DNA of 22,796 nucleotides from JBBECJ01 sp041751795 (GTDB lineage: Bacteria > Chloroflexota > Chloroflexia > Thermomicrobiales > CFX8), in NCBI GenBank assembly GCA_041751795.1, contig JBGSWU010000173.1, positions 1 through 22,796 on the forward strand. The letters run 5' to 3'. Shown here piece after piece: positions 7,536 through 14,473 of the stretch. Position 1 is the first letter of the stretch, and each line of letters opens with the position of its first letter. The notes under the pieces are model-generated. The model was given only the letters and a program-made list of their open reading frames with translations. It did no database searches and was not told the origin of the DNA. The position numbers were made by a program, and so were the translations under genes.

Positions 7536-7958
7536 CTATCCGGCGACTTCAATACCCATCGAACGAGCGGTGCCTTCGACCTGCTTCATCGCGCCGTCAA
7601 TATCGACTGCGTTGAGGTCGCGCATCTTCAGTTCAGCGATCTCACGAACCTGATCGCGAGTCACTTTGCCGCTGATCTCCTGGACATTGCTCGAACCTTT
7701 GTCAATCCCAGCCGCACGACGCAAGAGGTCGGCAGCCGGCGGAGTCTTTGTCACGAACGTGAACGAACGGTCTTCGTACACGGTGATCAAGACTGGAATA
7801 ATTTGACCAGCCTGCCCTGCGGTGCGTTCGTTATACTCCTTGCAGAAGTTCATGATCGCGACACCGTGCTGACCGAGCGCCGGTCCAATCGGTGGTGCTG
7901 GCGTTGCTTTACCAGCCGGAATCTGCAACTTGACATACGCCCTGATTTTCTTGGCCAA
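7536..7958 (-). CDS. rplK: 50S ribosomal protein L11, TTG start
   Basis: L11 binds the GTPase-associated centre of 23S rRNA and is needed for stringent-factor activation. The 140 residues carry the usual two domains: N-terminal 'KLQIPAGKATPAPPIGPALG' (thiazole-antibiotic region with conserved prolines) and 'GVAIMNFCKEYNERT', then the RNA-binding C-terminal domain with 'DLLRRAAGIDKGSSN' and 'REIAELKMRDLNAVDIDGAM'. The reading frame has no ATG or GTG at the family's normal N terminus. The product MAKKIRAYV begins at a TTG codon (7958-7956), with GGGAG about 11 nt upstream. A weak start may tune expression. It is preceded by a hairpin-rich 105-nt spacer after nusG. Confidence 0.96.
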   Translation of the reverse strand: MAKKIRAYVKLQIPAGKATPAPPIGPALGQHGVAIMNFCKEYNERTAGQAGQIIPVLITVYEDRSFTFVTKTPPAADLLRRAAGIDKGSSNVQEISGKVTRDQVREIAELKMRDLNAVDIDGAMKQVEGTARSMGIEVAG

Positions 7959-7980
7959 CCCTGACGAAACTCCCTTCCTC

Positions 7981-8048
7981 GACTCAGATCCAGTTCCTGA
8001 GTCATCACCTGTACCCGGACACAGGAATGCCGGCAGCGTGCTGCCGGC
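7981..8048 (-). promoter_or_regulatory. Hairpin-rich leader between nusG and rplK
   Basis: Two clear inverted repeats lie between the nusG stop and the rplK start: gccggcag (8029-8036) with ctgccggc (8041-8048), loop cgtg, and gactcag (7981-7987) with ctgagtc (7997-8003). No T-run follows either on the minus strand. In E. coli the rplK leader is the L1 repressor site, so an L1-responsive translational operator is a reasonable inference; I cannot identify the L1 motif with certainty. Confidence 0.4.
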
Positions 8049-8063
8049 GATTCAGCGTCGTTC

Positions 8064-8684
8064 TTATGCTTCGCGCTCGACCTGCAGGAAATCGAGTTCG
8101 ACCGGAACCTCGCGTCCAAAGAACGACACGAGGACCTTGATCTTGCCCTTTTCCTGATTGATCTCATCGATCACGCCACGGAAATCCTGGAAGGGACCGT
8201 CCATGATGCGAACCGAATCGCCCATTGCCAAGGAAACCTTGACCTTCGGCGCCTCTGCCGTCATGCCCTTCATGATCGACTGAACTTCGTCATCAGTCAG
8301 CGGGCTGGGCTTCTGCGTCGCACCCGGAGTGTTCCCGGTACCAACGAAACTCGTGACGCCGGGCGTATTCCGAACGACGCCCCACGTCTCGTTGTCCATG
8401 ATCATCTTCACCAGGACATAGCCAGGGAAGACTTTCCGCTGAACGGTATGGCGCTGACTGTTCTTGATCTCGATCTCGTCCTGCGTCGGAACGATTACTT
8501 CGAAGATTCGATCGGTGACATCCATGGTCTCAACGCGATGCATCAGATTCTGACGCACCTTGTTCTCATAACCAGAATAGGTGTGAATCACGAACCAATG
8601 GGCCTGCTCACCATCGGTGGCAGGCTGAATGCTTTCATGACCCTCACGCTGGCTTGCTAACCGTTCGCGGATTGACCTGGTCAC
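8064..8684 (-). CDS. nusG: Transcription elongation/antitermination factor NusG
   Basis: NusG binds the RNA polymerase clamp and couples it to Rho or the ribosome. The 206-residue product has the NGN domain at about 28-135 ('HWFVIHTYSGYENKVRQNL', 'FPGYVLVKM', 'VRNTPGVTSFVG') and the KOW domain at about 152-205 ('GDSVRIMDGPFQDFRGVIDE', 'KVLVSFFGREVPVELDF'). About 27 residues precede the NGN domain. The start is GTG at 8684, with GAGG 4 nt upstream. It follows secE by about 54 bp, as is usual. Confidence 0.97.
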   Translation of the reverse strand: MTRSIRERLASQREGHESIQPATDGEQAHWFVIHTYSGYENKVRQNLMHRVETMDVTDRIFEVIVPTQDEIEIKNSQRHTVQRKVFPGYVLVKMIMDNETWGVVRNTPGVTSFVGTGNTPGATQKPSPLTDDEVQSIMKGMTAEAPKVKVSLAMGDSVRIMDGPFQDFRGVIDEINQEKGKIKVLVSFFGREVPVELDFLQVEREA

Positions 8685-8738
8685 CGTTCCTCGACTCTCC
8701 TCATGACAGCGTCCACGTGCTGGAACGACTCAGGCCGA

Positions 8739-8975
8739 TTAGGCCGGAATCCAGTCCCACAACTCACGGAACCCAAAGTCAACCAGACCAAGCATGATAC
8801 CGAGTATCGTTGCCATGACGATCACAAGGACTGTCAAATTGCGTGTCGTTTCCTGATCCGGCCAAGTCACCTTCTTAATCTCGGTGTACGTGTCCCGGAC
8901 GAGGTTCTGAAACTTGCCGAAATTCCCGGGATTCCCCGGTCGTTCGGTTGACTTACTCGTCGTCCTGGTCGACAT
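8739..8975 (-). CDS. secE: Preprotein translocase subunit SecE
   Basis: SecE is the essential small subunit of the SecYEG channel. The 78 residues comprise a charged Ser/Thr/Asn-rich N terminus, the amphipathic family signature at about 30-42 ('DTYTEIKKVTWPDQE') and one membrane helix at about 46-68 ('LTVLVIVMATILGIMLGLV'). I chose ATG 8975 because a GGAAGG ribosome site lies 4-5 nt upstream. An in-frame ATG at 9041 would add 22 residues unlike the family and has no ribosome site. It lies between tRNA-Trp and nusG. Confidence 0.95.
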   Translation of the reverse strand: MSTRTTSKSTERPGNPGNFGKFQNLVRDTYTEIKKVTWPDQETTRNLTVLVIVMATILGIMLGLVDFGFRELWDWIPA

Positions 8976-9085
8976 GTCGCCTTCCTTGCCCGTCCTGATA
9001 TGGCCCAGCCGGGGAGCGCTCCTACCCGATGATCCATGCATCGTCAGACGATAAATCCAACACTGCCAAATCGTTTCGGATGATC

Positions 9086-9118
9086 AACACAAATACGGGG
9101 CGTGCTTGTCATGCCCCG
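9086..9118 (-). terminator. Weak terminator-like hairpin between tRNA-Trp and secE
   Basis: On the minus strand CGGGGC (9118-9113) pairs with GCCCCG (9101-9096) across an 11-nt loop. It is followed by the T-rich TATTTGTGTT (9095-9086). The short stem and interrupted T-run suggest partial termination or processing downstream of the tRNA rather than a strong stop. Confidence 0.4.
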
Positions 9119-9169
9119 CCCCACGCCTTCGCTTCATCTGATCGTGTCCCTTCCGGTTCAAGAAAGGGG

Positions 9170-9242
<73 letters not shown>

Positions 9243-9258
9243 ATGAACCAGCGAGCGA

Positions 9259-9429
9259 CTACCGCGTTTCCCGGTGGCTACGGTGAATGCGACAGCGTGG
9301 GCAAAACTTCCGTAACTCAAGCCGGGCCGAATCGTTTCGTCGATTCTTTTCTGACGTGTAATTACGCTCTCGGCACTCAGTGCATTCGAGCGTAATGACG
9401 ACGCGGTCAGCCTTGCTCTTCTTCGCCAT
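9259..9429 (-). CDS. rpmG: 50S ribosomal protein L33, zinc-ribbon form
   Basis: Translating the minus strand from the ATG at 9429 gives a 56-residue protein beginning MAKKSKADRVVITLECTECR. It has the L33 signatures 'NYTSEKNRRND' and 'LELRKFCPRC'. The two CxxC pairs (C16/C19 and C43/C46) make it the zinc-binding type rather than the zinc-free paralogue. A slightly extended basic tail ends in 'SHRETR'. The ribosome site is weak (GCGAGATG upstream). It lies between tuf and tRNA-Trp, the common position next to secE. Confidence 0.95.
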   Translation of the reverse strand: MAKKSKADRVVITLECTECRERNYTSEKNRRNDSARLELRKFCPRCRIHRSHRETR

Positions 9430-9451
9430 TATACATCATCTCGCTTCTGGG

Positions 9452-9485
9452 GTGGACGCGATTTGGTCAACCCAATCGCGTCCAC
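9452..9485 (-). repeat. 12-bp hairpin between tuf and rpmG
   Basis: Gtggacgcgatt (9452-9463) and aatcgcgtccac (9474-9485) are perfect inverted copies separated by 10 nt. The hairpin begins 27 bp past the tuf stop. On the minus strand it is followed by CCCAG, not T's, so read-through into rpmG is likely and RNA stability or processing is the better guess. Confidence 0.55.
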
Positions 9486-9512
9486 GTGCAACGCCATGCG
9501 TGATCGAAAATA

Positions 9513-10712
9513 CTACTTGACGATGGAGGTGACGACACCAGCGCCGACCGTCCGGCCACCTTCACGGATCGCAAAGCGCAACCCATCCTCAATCGCCACC
9601 GGCTGGATCAACTCCACCTGCATCTGGATGTTGTCCCCAGGCATCACCATCTCGACGCCTTCCGGCAACTGGATCGACCCGGTCACGTCCGTCGTCCGGA
9701 TGAAGAACTGCGGCCGGTACCCAGGGAAGAACGGCGTGTGCCGCCCACCCTCGTCCTTGCCCAGCACATACACCTCGGCACTGAAGGTCGTGTACGGCTT
9801 GATCGACCCCGGCTTGGCCAGCACCTGCCCGCGTTCGACGTCTTCCCGGTCGATCCCACGCAACAAACAGCCGACGTTGTCCCCGGCCACGCCCTCATCG
9901 AGCGTCTTCTGGAACATCTCGACACCCGTCACGACGACGGAGCGCGTGTCCTTGATCCCGATGATCTCGATCGTCTCACCCGTCTTGACGATGCCACGCT
10001 CAACCCGACCCGTCACGACCGTGCCACGCCCCTTGATCCCGAAGACGTCTTCAACCGGCATCAGGAACGGCTGGTCGATCGCCCGCTCCGGCGTCGGGAT
10101 GTAGTCGTCGACCGCCTGCATCAGCTCCCAGATCGGAGCGTACTCCGGTGCACTCGGGTCGGTCGAGGTGCTTGAGAGTGCCGCCAACGCACTGCCGCGG
10201 ATGATCGGAATCTCGTCACCGGGGAAGTTGTAGTTCGAGAGCAACTCACGCACTTCCAACTCGACCAGTTCGAGCAGTTCCTCGTCGTCCATCATGTCGA
10301 CCTTGTTGAGAAAGACGACCATCGCTGGCACTTCGACCTGGCGCGCCAGGAGGATGTGCTCACGCGTCTGTGGCATCGGACCGTCTGGTGCCGAGACGAC
10401 GAGGATCGCTCCGTCCATCTGGGCGGCACCGGTGATCATGTTCTTGATGTAGTCGGCGTGCCCAGGGCAGTCGACGTGGGCGTAGTGCCGGTTGTCGGTT
10501 TCGTACTCGACGTGGGCGATGGCGATCGTGATGCCACGCTCGCGCTCTTCCGGCGCGTTGTCAATCGAGTCGAACGAGCGGAAGGTCGCTTCGCCTCGCA
10601 GCGACAGCGTCTTCGTGATCGCCGCCGTCAAGGTCGTCTTGCCGTGGTCAACGTGTCCGATCGTTCCGACATTGACGTGCGGCTTCGTCCGCTCAAACTT
10701 CTGCTTCGCCAC
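9513..10712 (-). CDS. tuf: Elongation factor Tu
   Basis: EF-Tu delivers aminoacyl-tRNA to the ribosomal A site using GTP. The 399-residue product has all GTPase motifs in domain 1: G1 GHVDHGKT (19-26), G2 RGITI, G3 DCPGHADY, G4 NKVD and G5 GSAL. Domains 2 and 3 follow ('VFGIKGRGTVVTGRVERG', 'FFPGYRPQFFIRTTDVTG', 'REGGRTVGAGVV'). The start is GTG at 10712, with AGGGGA about 4 nt upstream and GGAGG farther out. Codons are strongly C-ending compared with the flanking TPR gene, as expected for very high expression. It lies 72 bp after fusA and before rpmG, joining the str and secE-type blocks. Confidence 0.99.
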   Translation of the reverse strand: MAKQKFERTKPHVNVGTIGHVDHGKTTLTAAITKTLSLRGEATFRSFDSIDNAPEERERGITIAIAHVEYETDNRHYAHVDCPGHADYIKNMITGAAQMDGAILVVSAPDGPMPQTREHILLARQVEVPAMVVFLNKVDMMDDEELLELVELEVRELLSNYNFPGDEIPIIRGSALAALSSTSTDPSAPEYAPIWELMQAVDDYIPTPERAIDQPFLMPVEDVFGIKGRGTVVTGRVERGIVKTGETIEIIGIKDTRSVVVTGVEMFQKTLDEGVAGDNVGCLLRGIDREDVERGQVLAKPGSIKPYTTFSAEVYVLGKDEGGRHTPFFPGYRPQFFIRTTDVTGSIQLPEGVEMVMPGDNIQMQVELIQPVAIEDGLRFAIREGGRTVGAGVVTSIVK

Positions 10713-10745
10713 TGTTTCCCCTACCTCCCAGGATTCTCAAACCAG

Positions 10746-10767
10746 GGCCGGCGGACGCCCGCCGGCC
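10746..10767 (-). repeat. 9-bp GC hairpin between fusA and tuf
   Basis: Ggccggcgg (10746-10754) and ccgccggcc (10759-10767) form a perfect stem with a 4-nt loop in the 72-bp fusA-tuf spacer. On the minus strand it is followed by CTGGTTTGAG, with no strong T-run. It could be a partial attenuator or an mRNA processing/stability element separating the abundant tuf message from fusA. Confidence 0.5.
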
Positions 10768-10784
10768 AGTGTGCCTATGACGTT

Positions 10785-12896
10785 CTAGGTCCGCTGATTC
10801 TTCGCGATAAGTTCCTTCGCCAGAGCATCAGGCAACGGCTCATAATGATCGAACTCCATCGATGATGTTGCGCGACCCTGAGTCATGGACCTCAGCTCCG
10901 TCGTATATCCGAACATATTAGACAGCGGTACGAACGCATTGATGACCTGCGCACCGGCACGGGCTTCCATGCCGTCGACGCGCCCACGGCGAGCATTGAG
11001 ATTACCGATGACATCGCCCATGAACTCTTCCGGCGTCGTCACTTCCACCTTCATGATCGGCTCAAGGATGACTGGCGAAGCACGGCGAACGCCGTCCTTC
11101 AACGCCATCGACCCAGCGATCTTGAACGCCATTTCTGAGGAGTCCACTGCATGGAAGGAGCCATCGACGAGGGCGACCTTCATGTCGACGATTGGAAAGC
11201 CAGCGTCGCCACCCGTTGCCATAGCTTCCTTGACGCCCTGGCCAACGGCAGGAATGTACTCGCGAGGAACAGAACCGCCGACGATCTTGTCTTCGAAGAC
11301 AAATCCCGAACCCGGTTCCAGCGGCTCCAATTGGAGCCAGACGTGACCGAACTGGCCACGACCACCTGTCTGGCGCACGAAGCGACCTTCGATGCGGACC
11401 GGCTTGGTAATCGTCTCTCGGTAGGCAACCTGTGGCTTGCCAACGTTGCCGCTGACCTTGAACTCGCGTAGCAGACGGTCGACGATAACTTCAAGGTGCA
11501 ACTCGCCCATACCCATGATGATGGTCTGGCCAGTTTCCTCATCGGTTCGCAAGCGGAAGGTCGGGTCTTCCTCGGCCAGTCGGGCCAGTGCCAGACCCAT
11601 CTTGTCCTGGTCAGCACGAGTCTTCGGCTCGATTGCGACTTCGATGACTGGCTCCGGGAAGCTGATCGACTCGAGGATGATCGGGTTATCCGGATCGCAC
11701 AGCGAATCGCCAGTGAAGGTGTTCTTTAGTCCAATGACGGCGCAGATATTTCCTGCTCCGACGGATTCAATCTCTTCACGATGGTTCGCGTGCATCTGCA
11801 GCAATCGCCCGATGCGCTCGCGCTCGCCCTTGGTCGAGTTGAACGCGTAAGAACCCGAAACCATCGTTCCGGAATAGACGCGGATGAACGTCAGGCGACC
11901 AACGTGTGGGTCGGCCTGAACTTTGAATGCCAGCGCCGAGAAGGGCGCGGCAGGATCTGTTTGCCGTGTTTCCTGTTCTTCGGTCTTCGGGTGGATGCCG
12001 GTGACCGCCGGGACATCGAGCGGCGACGGCAGGTAATCGATGATTGCGTCGAGCATGCGCTGGACGCCCTTATTCTTCAGCGATGAGCCATTGATAATCG
12101 GGACCAGTTCCGAATTGATGGTCGCCTTGCGCAGCGCCGCTTTCAGTTCATCGACCGAGATTTCCTCTTCGTCGAGGTATCGCAGCATCAGGTCTTCGTC
12201 GGTCTCAGCAATCGCTTCAACCATCTCAGACCGGCGCCGCTGTGCTTCTTCGACATACTCGGCGGGAATGTCGGTCATCTCGATGTTCTGGCCAAGATCG
12301 TCGTGGTAGACGTACGCGACCATATTCAACAGATCGATCAGACCGAGATAATCCGACTCAGCTCCGATCGGCATCTGGATGACGGCGGGCTTGGCCTTGA
12401 GACGATCAATCATCATCTCGATTGTGCGCCAGTAATTCGCGCCGGTCCGGTCCATCTTGTTGACGAACGCGATCCGCGGAACCATGTACTTGTCGGCTTG
12501 ACGCCAGACCGTTTCCGACTGCGGCTCGACGCCAGCGACAGCGTCAAACACGACGACGCCACCGTCGAGGACACGCAACGATCGCTCGACTTCGGCGGTG
12601 AAGTCAACGTGGCCTGGTGTGTCAATGATGTTGATGCGATGATCCAGCCAGAAGCAGGTTGTCGCAGCGGAGGTAATCGTGATTCCGCGCTCGCGCTCCT
12701 GGACCATCCAGTCCATTGTCGCCGAGCCCTCATGAACCTCACCAGGACGGTGGACGCGTCCTGTGTAAAACAGGATGCGTTCAGTCGTCGTCGTCTTTCC
12801 GGCATCGATGTGAGCGATGATGCCGATATTCCTCGTCCGTAACAGGTCGGACGCGCCGGCGAAGGCTTCCTGGGTTATGGTTCCGGTACTACTCAT
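10785..12896 (-). CDS. fusA: Elongation factor G
   Basis: EF-G is the translocase GTPase. From ATG 12896 the product is 703 residues, close to the family norm. The G domain has G1 'AHIDAGKT', G2 'RGITI', G3 'DTPGHVDF' and G4 'NKMD'. Domain 2 includes 'FSALAFKVQADPHVGRLTFI', domain 3 'GMGELHLEVIVDRL', and domains 4-5 'GGRGQFGHVWL', 'PVILEPIMKVEV' and 'LSNMFGYTTELRSMTQGRA'. An in-frame ATG at 12932 would add 12 residues and has only a weak GGGG nearby. The 12896 start has GAAG 8 nt and GGGAG 14 nt upstream, so the start is uncertain. It lies in canonical str order after rpsG. Confidence 0.98.
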   Translation of the reverse strand: MSSTGTITQEAFAGASDLLRTRNIGIIAHIDAGKTTTTERILFYTGRVHRPGEVHEGSATMDWMVQERERGITITSAATTCFWLDHRINIIDTPGHVDFTAEVERSLRVLDGGVVVFDAVAGVEPQSETVWRQADKYMVPRIAFVNKMDRTGANYWRTIEMMIDRLKAKPAVIQMPIGAESDYLGLIDLLNMVAYVYHDDLGQNIEMTDIPAEYVEEAQRRRSEMVEAIAETDEDLMLRYLDEEEISVDELKAALRKATINSELVPIINGSSLKNKGVQRMLDAIIDYLPSPLDVPAVTGIHPKTEEQETRQTDPAAPFSALAFKVQADPHVGRLTFIRVYSGTMVSGSYAFNSTKGERERIGRLLQMHANHREEIESVGAGNICAVIGLKNTFTGDSLCDPDNPIILESISFPEPVIEVAIEPKTRADQDKMGLALARLAEEDPTFRLRTDEETGQTIIMGMGELHLEVIVDRLLREFKVSGNVGKPQVAYRETITKPVRIEGRFVRQTGGRGQFGHVWLQLEPLEPGSGFVFEDKIVGGSVPREYIPAVGQGVKEAMATGGDAGFPIVDMKVALVDGSFHAVDSSEMAFKIAGSMALKDGVRRASPVILEPIMKVEVTTPEEFMGDVIGNLNARRGRVDGMEARAGAQVINAFVPLSNMFGYTTELRSMTQGRATSSMEFDHYEPLPDALAKELIAKNQRT

Positions 12897-13005
12897 GTTT
12901 GCTACTTCGTCTCCCTGTGACCGGCGCTGCATTGCCCCGGCACGGCACCAAGCGATTCAAAAACGTTGACGACAATGTCTCCAGTTACGTCACACCGCAA
13001 GCGTG

Positions 13006-13476
13006 TTACCAGCGGTAATGCGCAAAGGCCTTGTTCGCTTCCGCCATGCGGTGCGTATCTTCACGGCGCTTGATCGTTGCGCCAGTGTTGTTGAACGCAT
13101 CCATCAGCTCGGCGGCGAGCTTTTCTGACATTGTTCGACCATTGCGGGCTCGGGCAGCGGCAAGCATCCAGCGAATCGCCAGCGACAGCCTGCGGGTACC
13201 CTCGATCTGAACAGGAACCTGATAAGTCGCACCACCAACACGTCGCGGCTTCACCTCAATGATCGGTGTTGCGTTGTGCAGGGCGCCCTGGAAGATCTCG
13301 AGAGCGCTACGACCCATCCGCTCTTCCACGATGTCGAATGCGTCGTAGACGATGCGTTCGGCGGTTCCCTTTTTCCCGCGCTCCATCACCTTATTGACGA
13401 AGCGTGTCACGAGCTCACTGCCGTACTTTGGGTCCGGCAGAATCTCGCGGCGTTGCACCTTAGCGCGTCGTGGCAT
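13006..13476 (-). CDS. rpsG: 30S ribosomal protein S7
   Basis: S7 nucleates assembly of the 30S head and contacts tRNA near the E site; in E. coli it also represses the str operon mRNA. The 156 residues show 'PRRAKVQRREILPDPKYGS', 'RFVNKVMERGKKGTAERIVYD', 'EVKPRRVGGATYQVPV' and 'RRLSLAIRWMLAAARAR', ending in 'MAEANKAFAHYRW', typical of the standard-length family. GGAGG lies 9 nt upstream of the ATG on the minus strand. A 200-nt structured spacer separates it from rpsL. Confidence 0.98.
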   Translation of the reverse strand: MPRRAKVQRREILPDPKYGSELVTRFVNKVMERGKKGTAERIVYDAFDIVEERMGRSALEIFQGALHNATPIIEVKPRRVGGATYQVPVQIEGTRRLSLAIRWMLAAARARNGRTMSEKLAAELMDAFNNTGATIKRREDTHRMAEANKAFAHYRW

Positions 13477-13569
13477 TGCTCAAGCCCTCCGCCGGTCCGT
13501 GCCGGCCCTCCCTGAATACGTGATCCCAGCCGCGATTTCGACCAGGATGGGTCTGTTTCTACCCACGCA

Positions 13570-13665
13570 GAAAAGCGGTCGACTGGTGTATGAGACACCG
13601 CGAGGCCGCTTTTCGTTCCGCACGATCTTCTCAAAGAGTCCACTTGGGTATCCGGGCGTATCCCG
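13570..13665 (-). promoter_or_regulatory. Structured rpsL-rpsG intercistronic region
   Basis: The 200-nt spacer holds several inverted repeats. Tccggg (13649-13654) pairs with cccgga (13660-13665). Gaaaagcgg (13570-13578) pairs with ccgcttttc (13606-13614). Within the latter, ggtgt (13585-13589) pairs with acacc (13595-13599). None has a following T-run on the minus strand. In E. coli the rpsL-rpsG spacer is the S7 repressor target, so an S7-responsive element is a reasonable but unproven reading. Confidence 0.45.
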
Positions 13666-13676
13666 GACGGCAAGTG

Positions 13677-14102
13677 CTAGCTCTTCGGTTTTTTGGCCCC
13701 GTACTTCGACCGCCCCTGCCGACGGCTATCAACACCACGCGCATCGAGCGCACCGCGGATGATGTGGTAGCGAACGCCGGGAAGGTCCTTGACGCGACCA
13801 CCACGAATCAGCACGACGGAGTGCTCTTGGAGGTTATGCCCCTCGCCGGGAATGTATGCGGTGACTTCCATACCATTGGAGAGCCGCACACGGGCGATCT
13901 TCCGGAGCGCAGAGTTTGGCTTCTTCGGCGTCATCGTCTTCACCTGGGTGCAAACGCCACGTTTCTGCGGCGAACCCTTACCCCTGCGTAGTCGACCAGC
14001 GTACCTGCCGGCGGCATTGTTCGTAAACCGCAGAGCTGGAGCCTTAGTCTTTTTGATGACGGGCTTCCGCCCTTTTCGGACCAACTGATTGATCGTCGGC
14101 AC
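13677..14102 (-). CDS. rpsL: 30S ribosomal protein S12
   Basis: S12 sits at the decoding centre and controls accuracy; it is the classic streptomycin-resistance target. The 141 residues include 'PTINQLVRKGRKPVIKK', 'SPQKRGVC', 'MTPKKPNSALRK' and 'GEGHNLQEHSVVLIRGGRVK'. K61 corresponds to E. coli K43, so the unmutated residue is present. An insertion (about 25-42, 'RFTNNAAGRYAGRLRRGK') lies before 'SPQKRGVC', longer than in E. coli and similar in position to Bacillus S12. The start is GTG at 14102, with GGGA 3 nt and GGGGG 12 nt upstream. It is the first gene of the block and has a strong promoter at 14249-14277. Confidence 0.98.
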   Translation of the reverse strand: MPTINQLVRKGRKPVIKKTKAPALRFTNNAAGRYAGRLRRGKGSPQKRGVCTQVKTMTPKKPNSALRKIARVRLSNGMEVTAYIPGEGHNLQEHSVVLIRGGRVKDLPGVRYHIIRGALDARGVDSRRQGRSKYGAKKPKS

Positions 14103-14248
14103 AGTTCCCGTTTCCCCCTCGATGTAGCCCGCTTCAGGCAGCGCGGCAACGGTTCAATATGTCGATTGCCACACTATCGATGCGGCGGCTACGGGTCGAG
14201 AACGCTAAGCGTCGTGAACGTCGGCCCGTTTTCCGGCCACAATGGGTT

Positions 14249-14277
14249 AGTGTACCAATCACCCGGTTCTATGTCAA
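14249..14277 (-). promoter_or_regulatory. Sigma-70-type promoter for the rpsL (str) block
   Basis: On the minus strand the sequence reads TTGACA (14277-14272), a 17-bp spacer (14271-14255) and TACACT (14254-14249). A TG dinucleotide one base before the -10 makes an extended -10. This is a perfect -35 with ideal spacing. The predicted start near 14242 gives a leader of about 140 nt before the rpsL GTG. Confidence 0.75.
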
Positions 14278-14460
14278 ACAACGTCGGTCGATCTTTTCCC
14301 ACTATTTTGCTCATGGGACGGTTCAATGTCATCGAACGTCAAGCGTGGGCGTTTCATGTTTGGTTAAACCGCATCCGGGCATCATTCGCCACGATCATAC
14401 TGCCATGTATAGCATTCGCTGCGTCTCGCATAATAGCGCGGCGATGAAATCACTGTGGGT
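14278..14460. other. Rest of the divergent spacer between rpsL and the reductase gene
   Basis: The whole gap between gene starts (14103-14473) is 371 bp and includes the rpsL promoter and leader. The part listed here shows no gene with a ribosome site. The only plus-strand promoter candidate for the reductase is weak: TGTATA at 14406-14411, 17 bp, CATAAT at 14429-14434. An open frame runs through from 14159 but has no start-site support. Confidence 0.5.
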
Positions 14461-14462
14461 AC

Positions 14463-14468
14463 AGGAGG
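14463..14468 (+). promoter_or_regulatory. Ribosome binding site that sets the reductase start
   Basis: AGGAGG at 14463-14468 lies 5 nt before GTG at 14474. It decides the start against upstream in-frame ATGs such as 14159 and 14444, which lack a comparable site and would add residues unlike the family. Confidence 0.8.
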
Positions 14469-14473
14469 TAACC

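Noticed and set aside
8976..9041. Longer SecE from an ATG at 9041
   Set aside because: The extra 22 residues are unlike SecE, there is no ribosome site at 9041, and GGAAGG precedes the ATG at 8975.
12303..12842. Plus-strand open frame of 179 codons antisense to fusA
   Set aside because: The opposite strand encodes the unmistakable EF-G G domain. The antisense product has no recognisable features.
14159..14473. N-terminal extension of the reductase from an ATG at 14159
   Set aside because: The extension has no family similarity and crosses the rpsL promoter. A perfect AGGAGG with 5-nt spacing points to GTG 14474.
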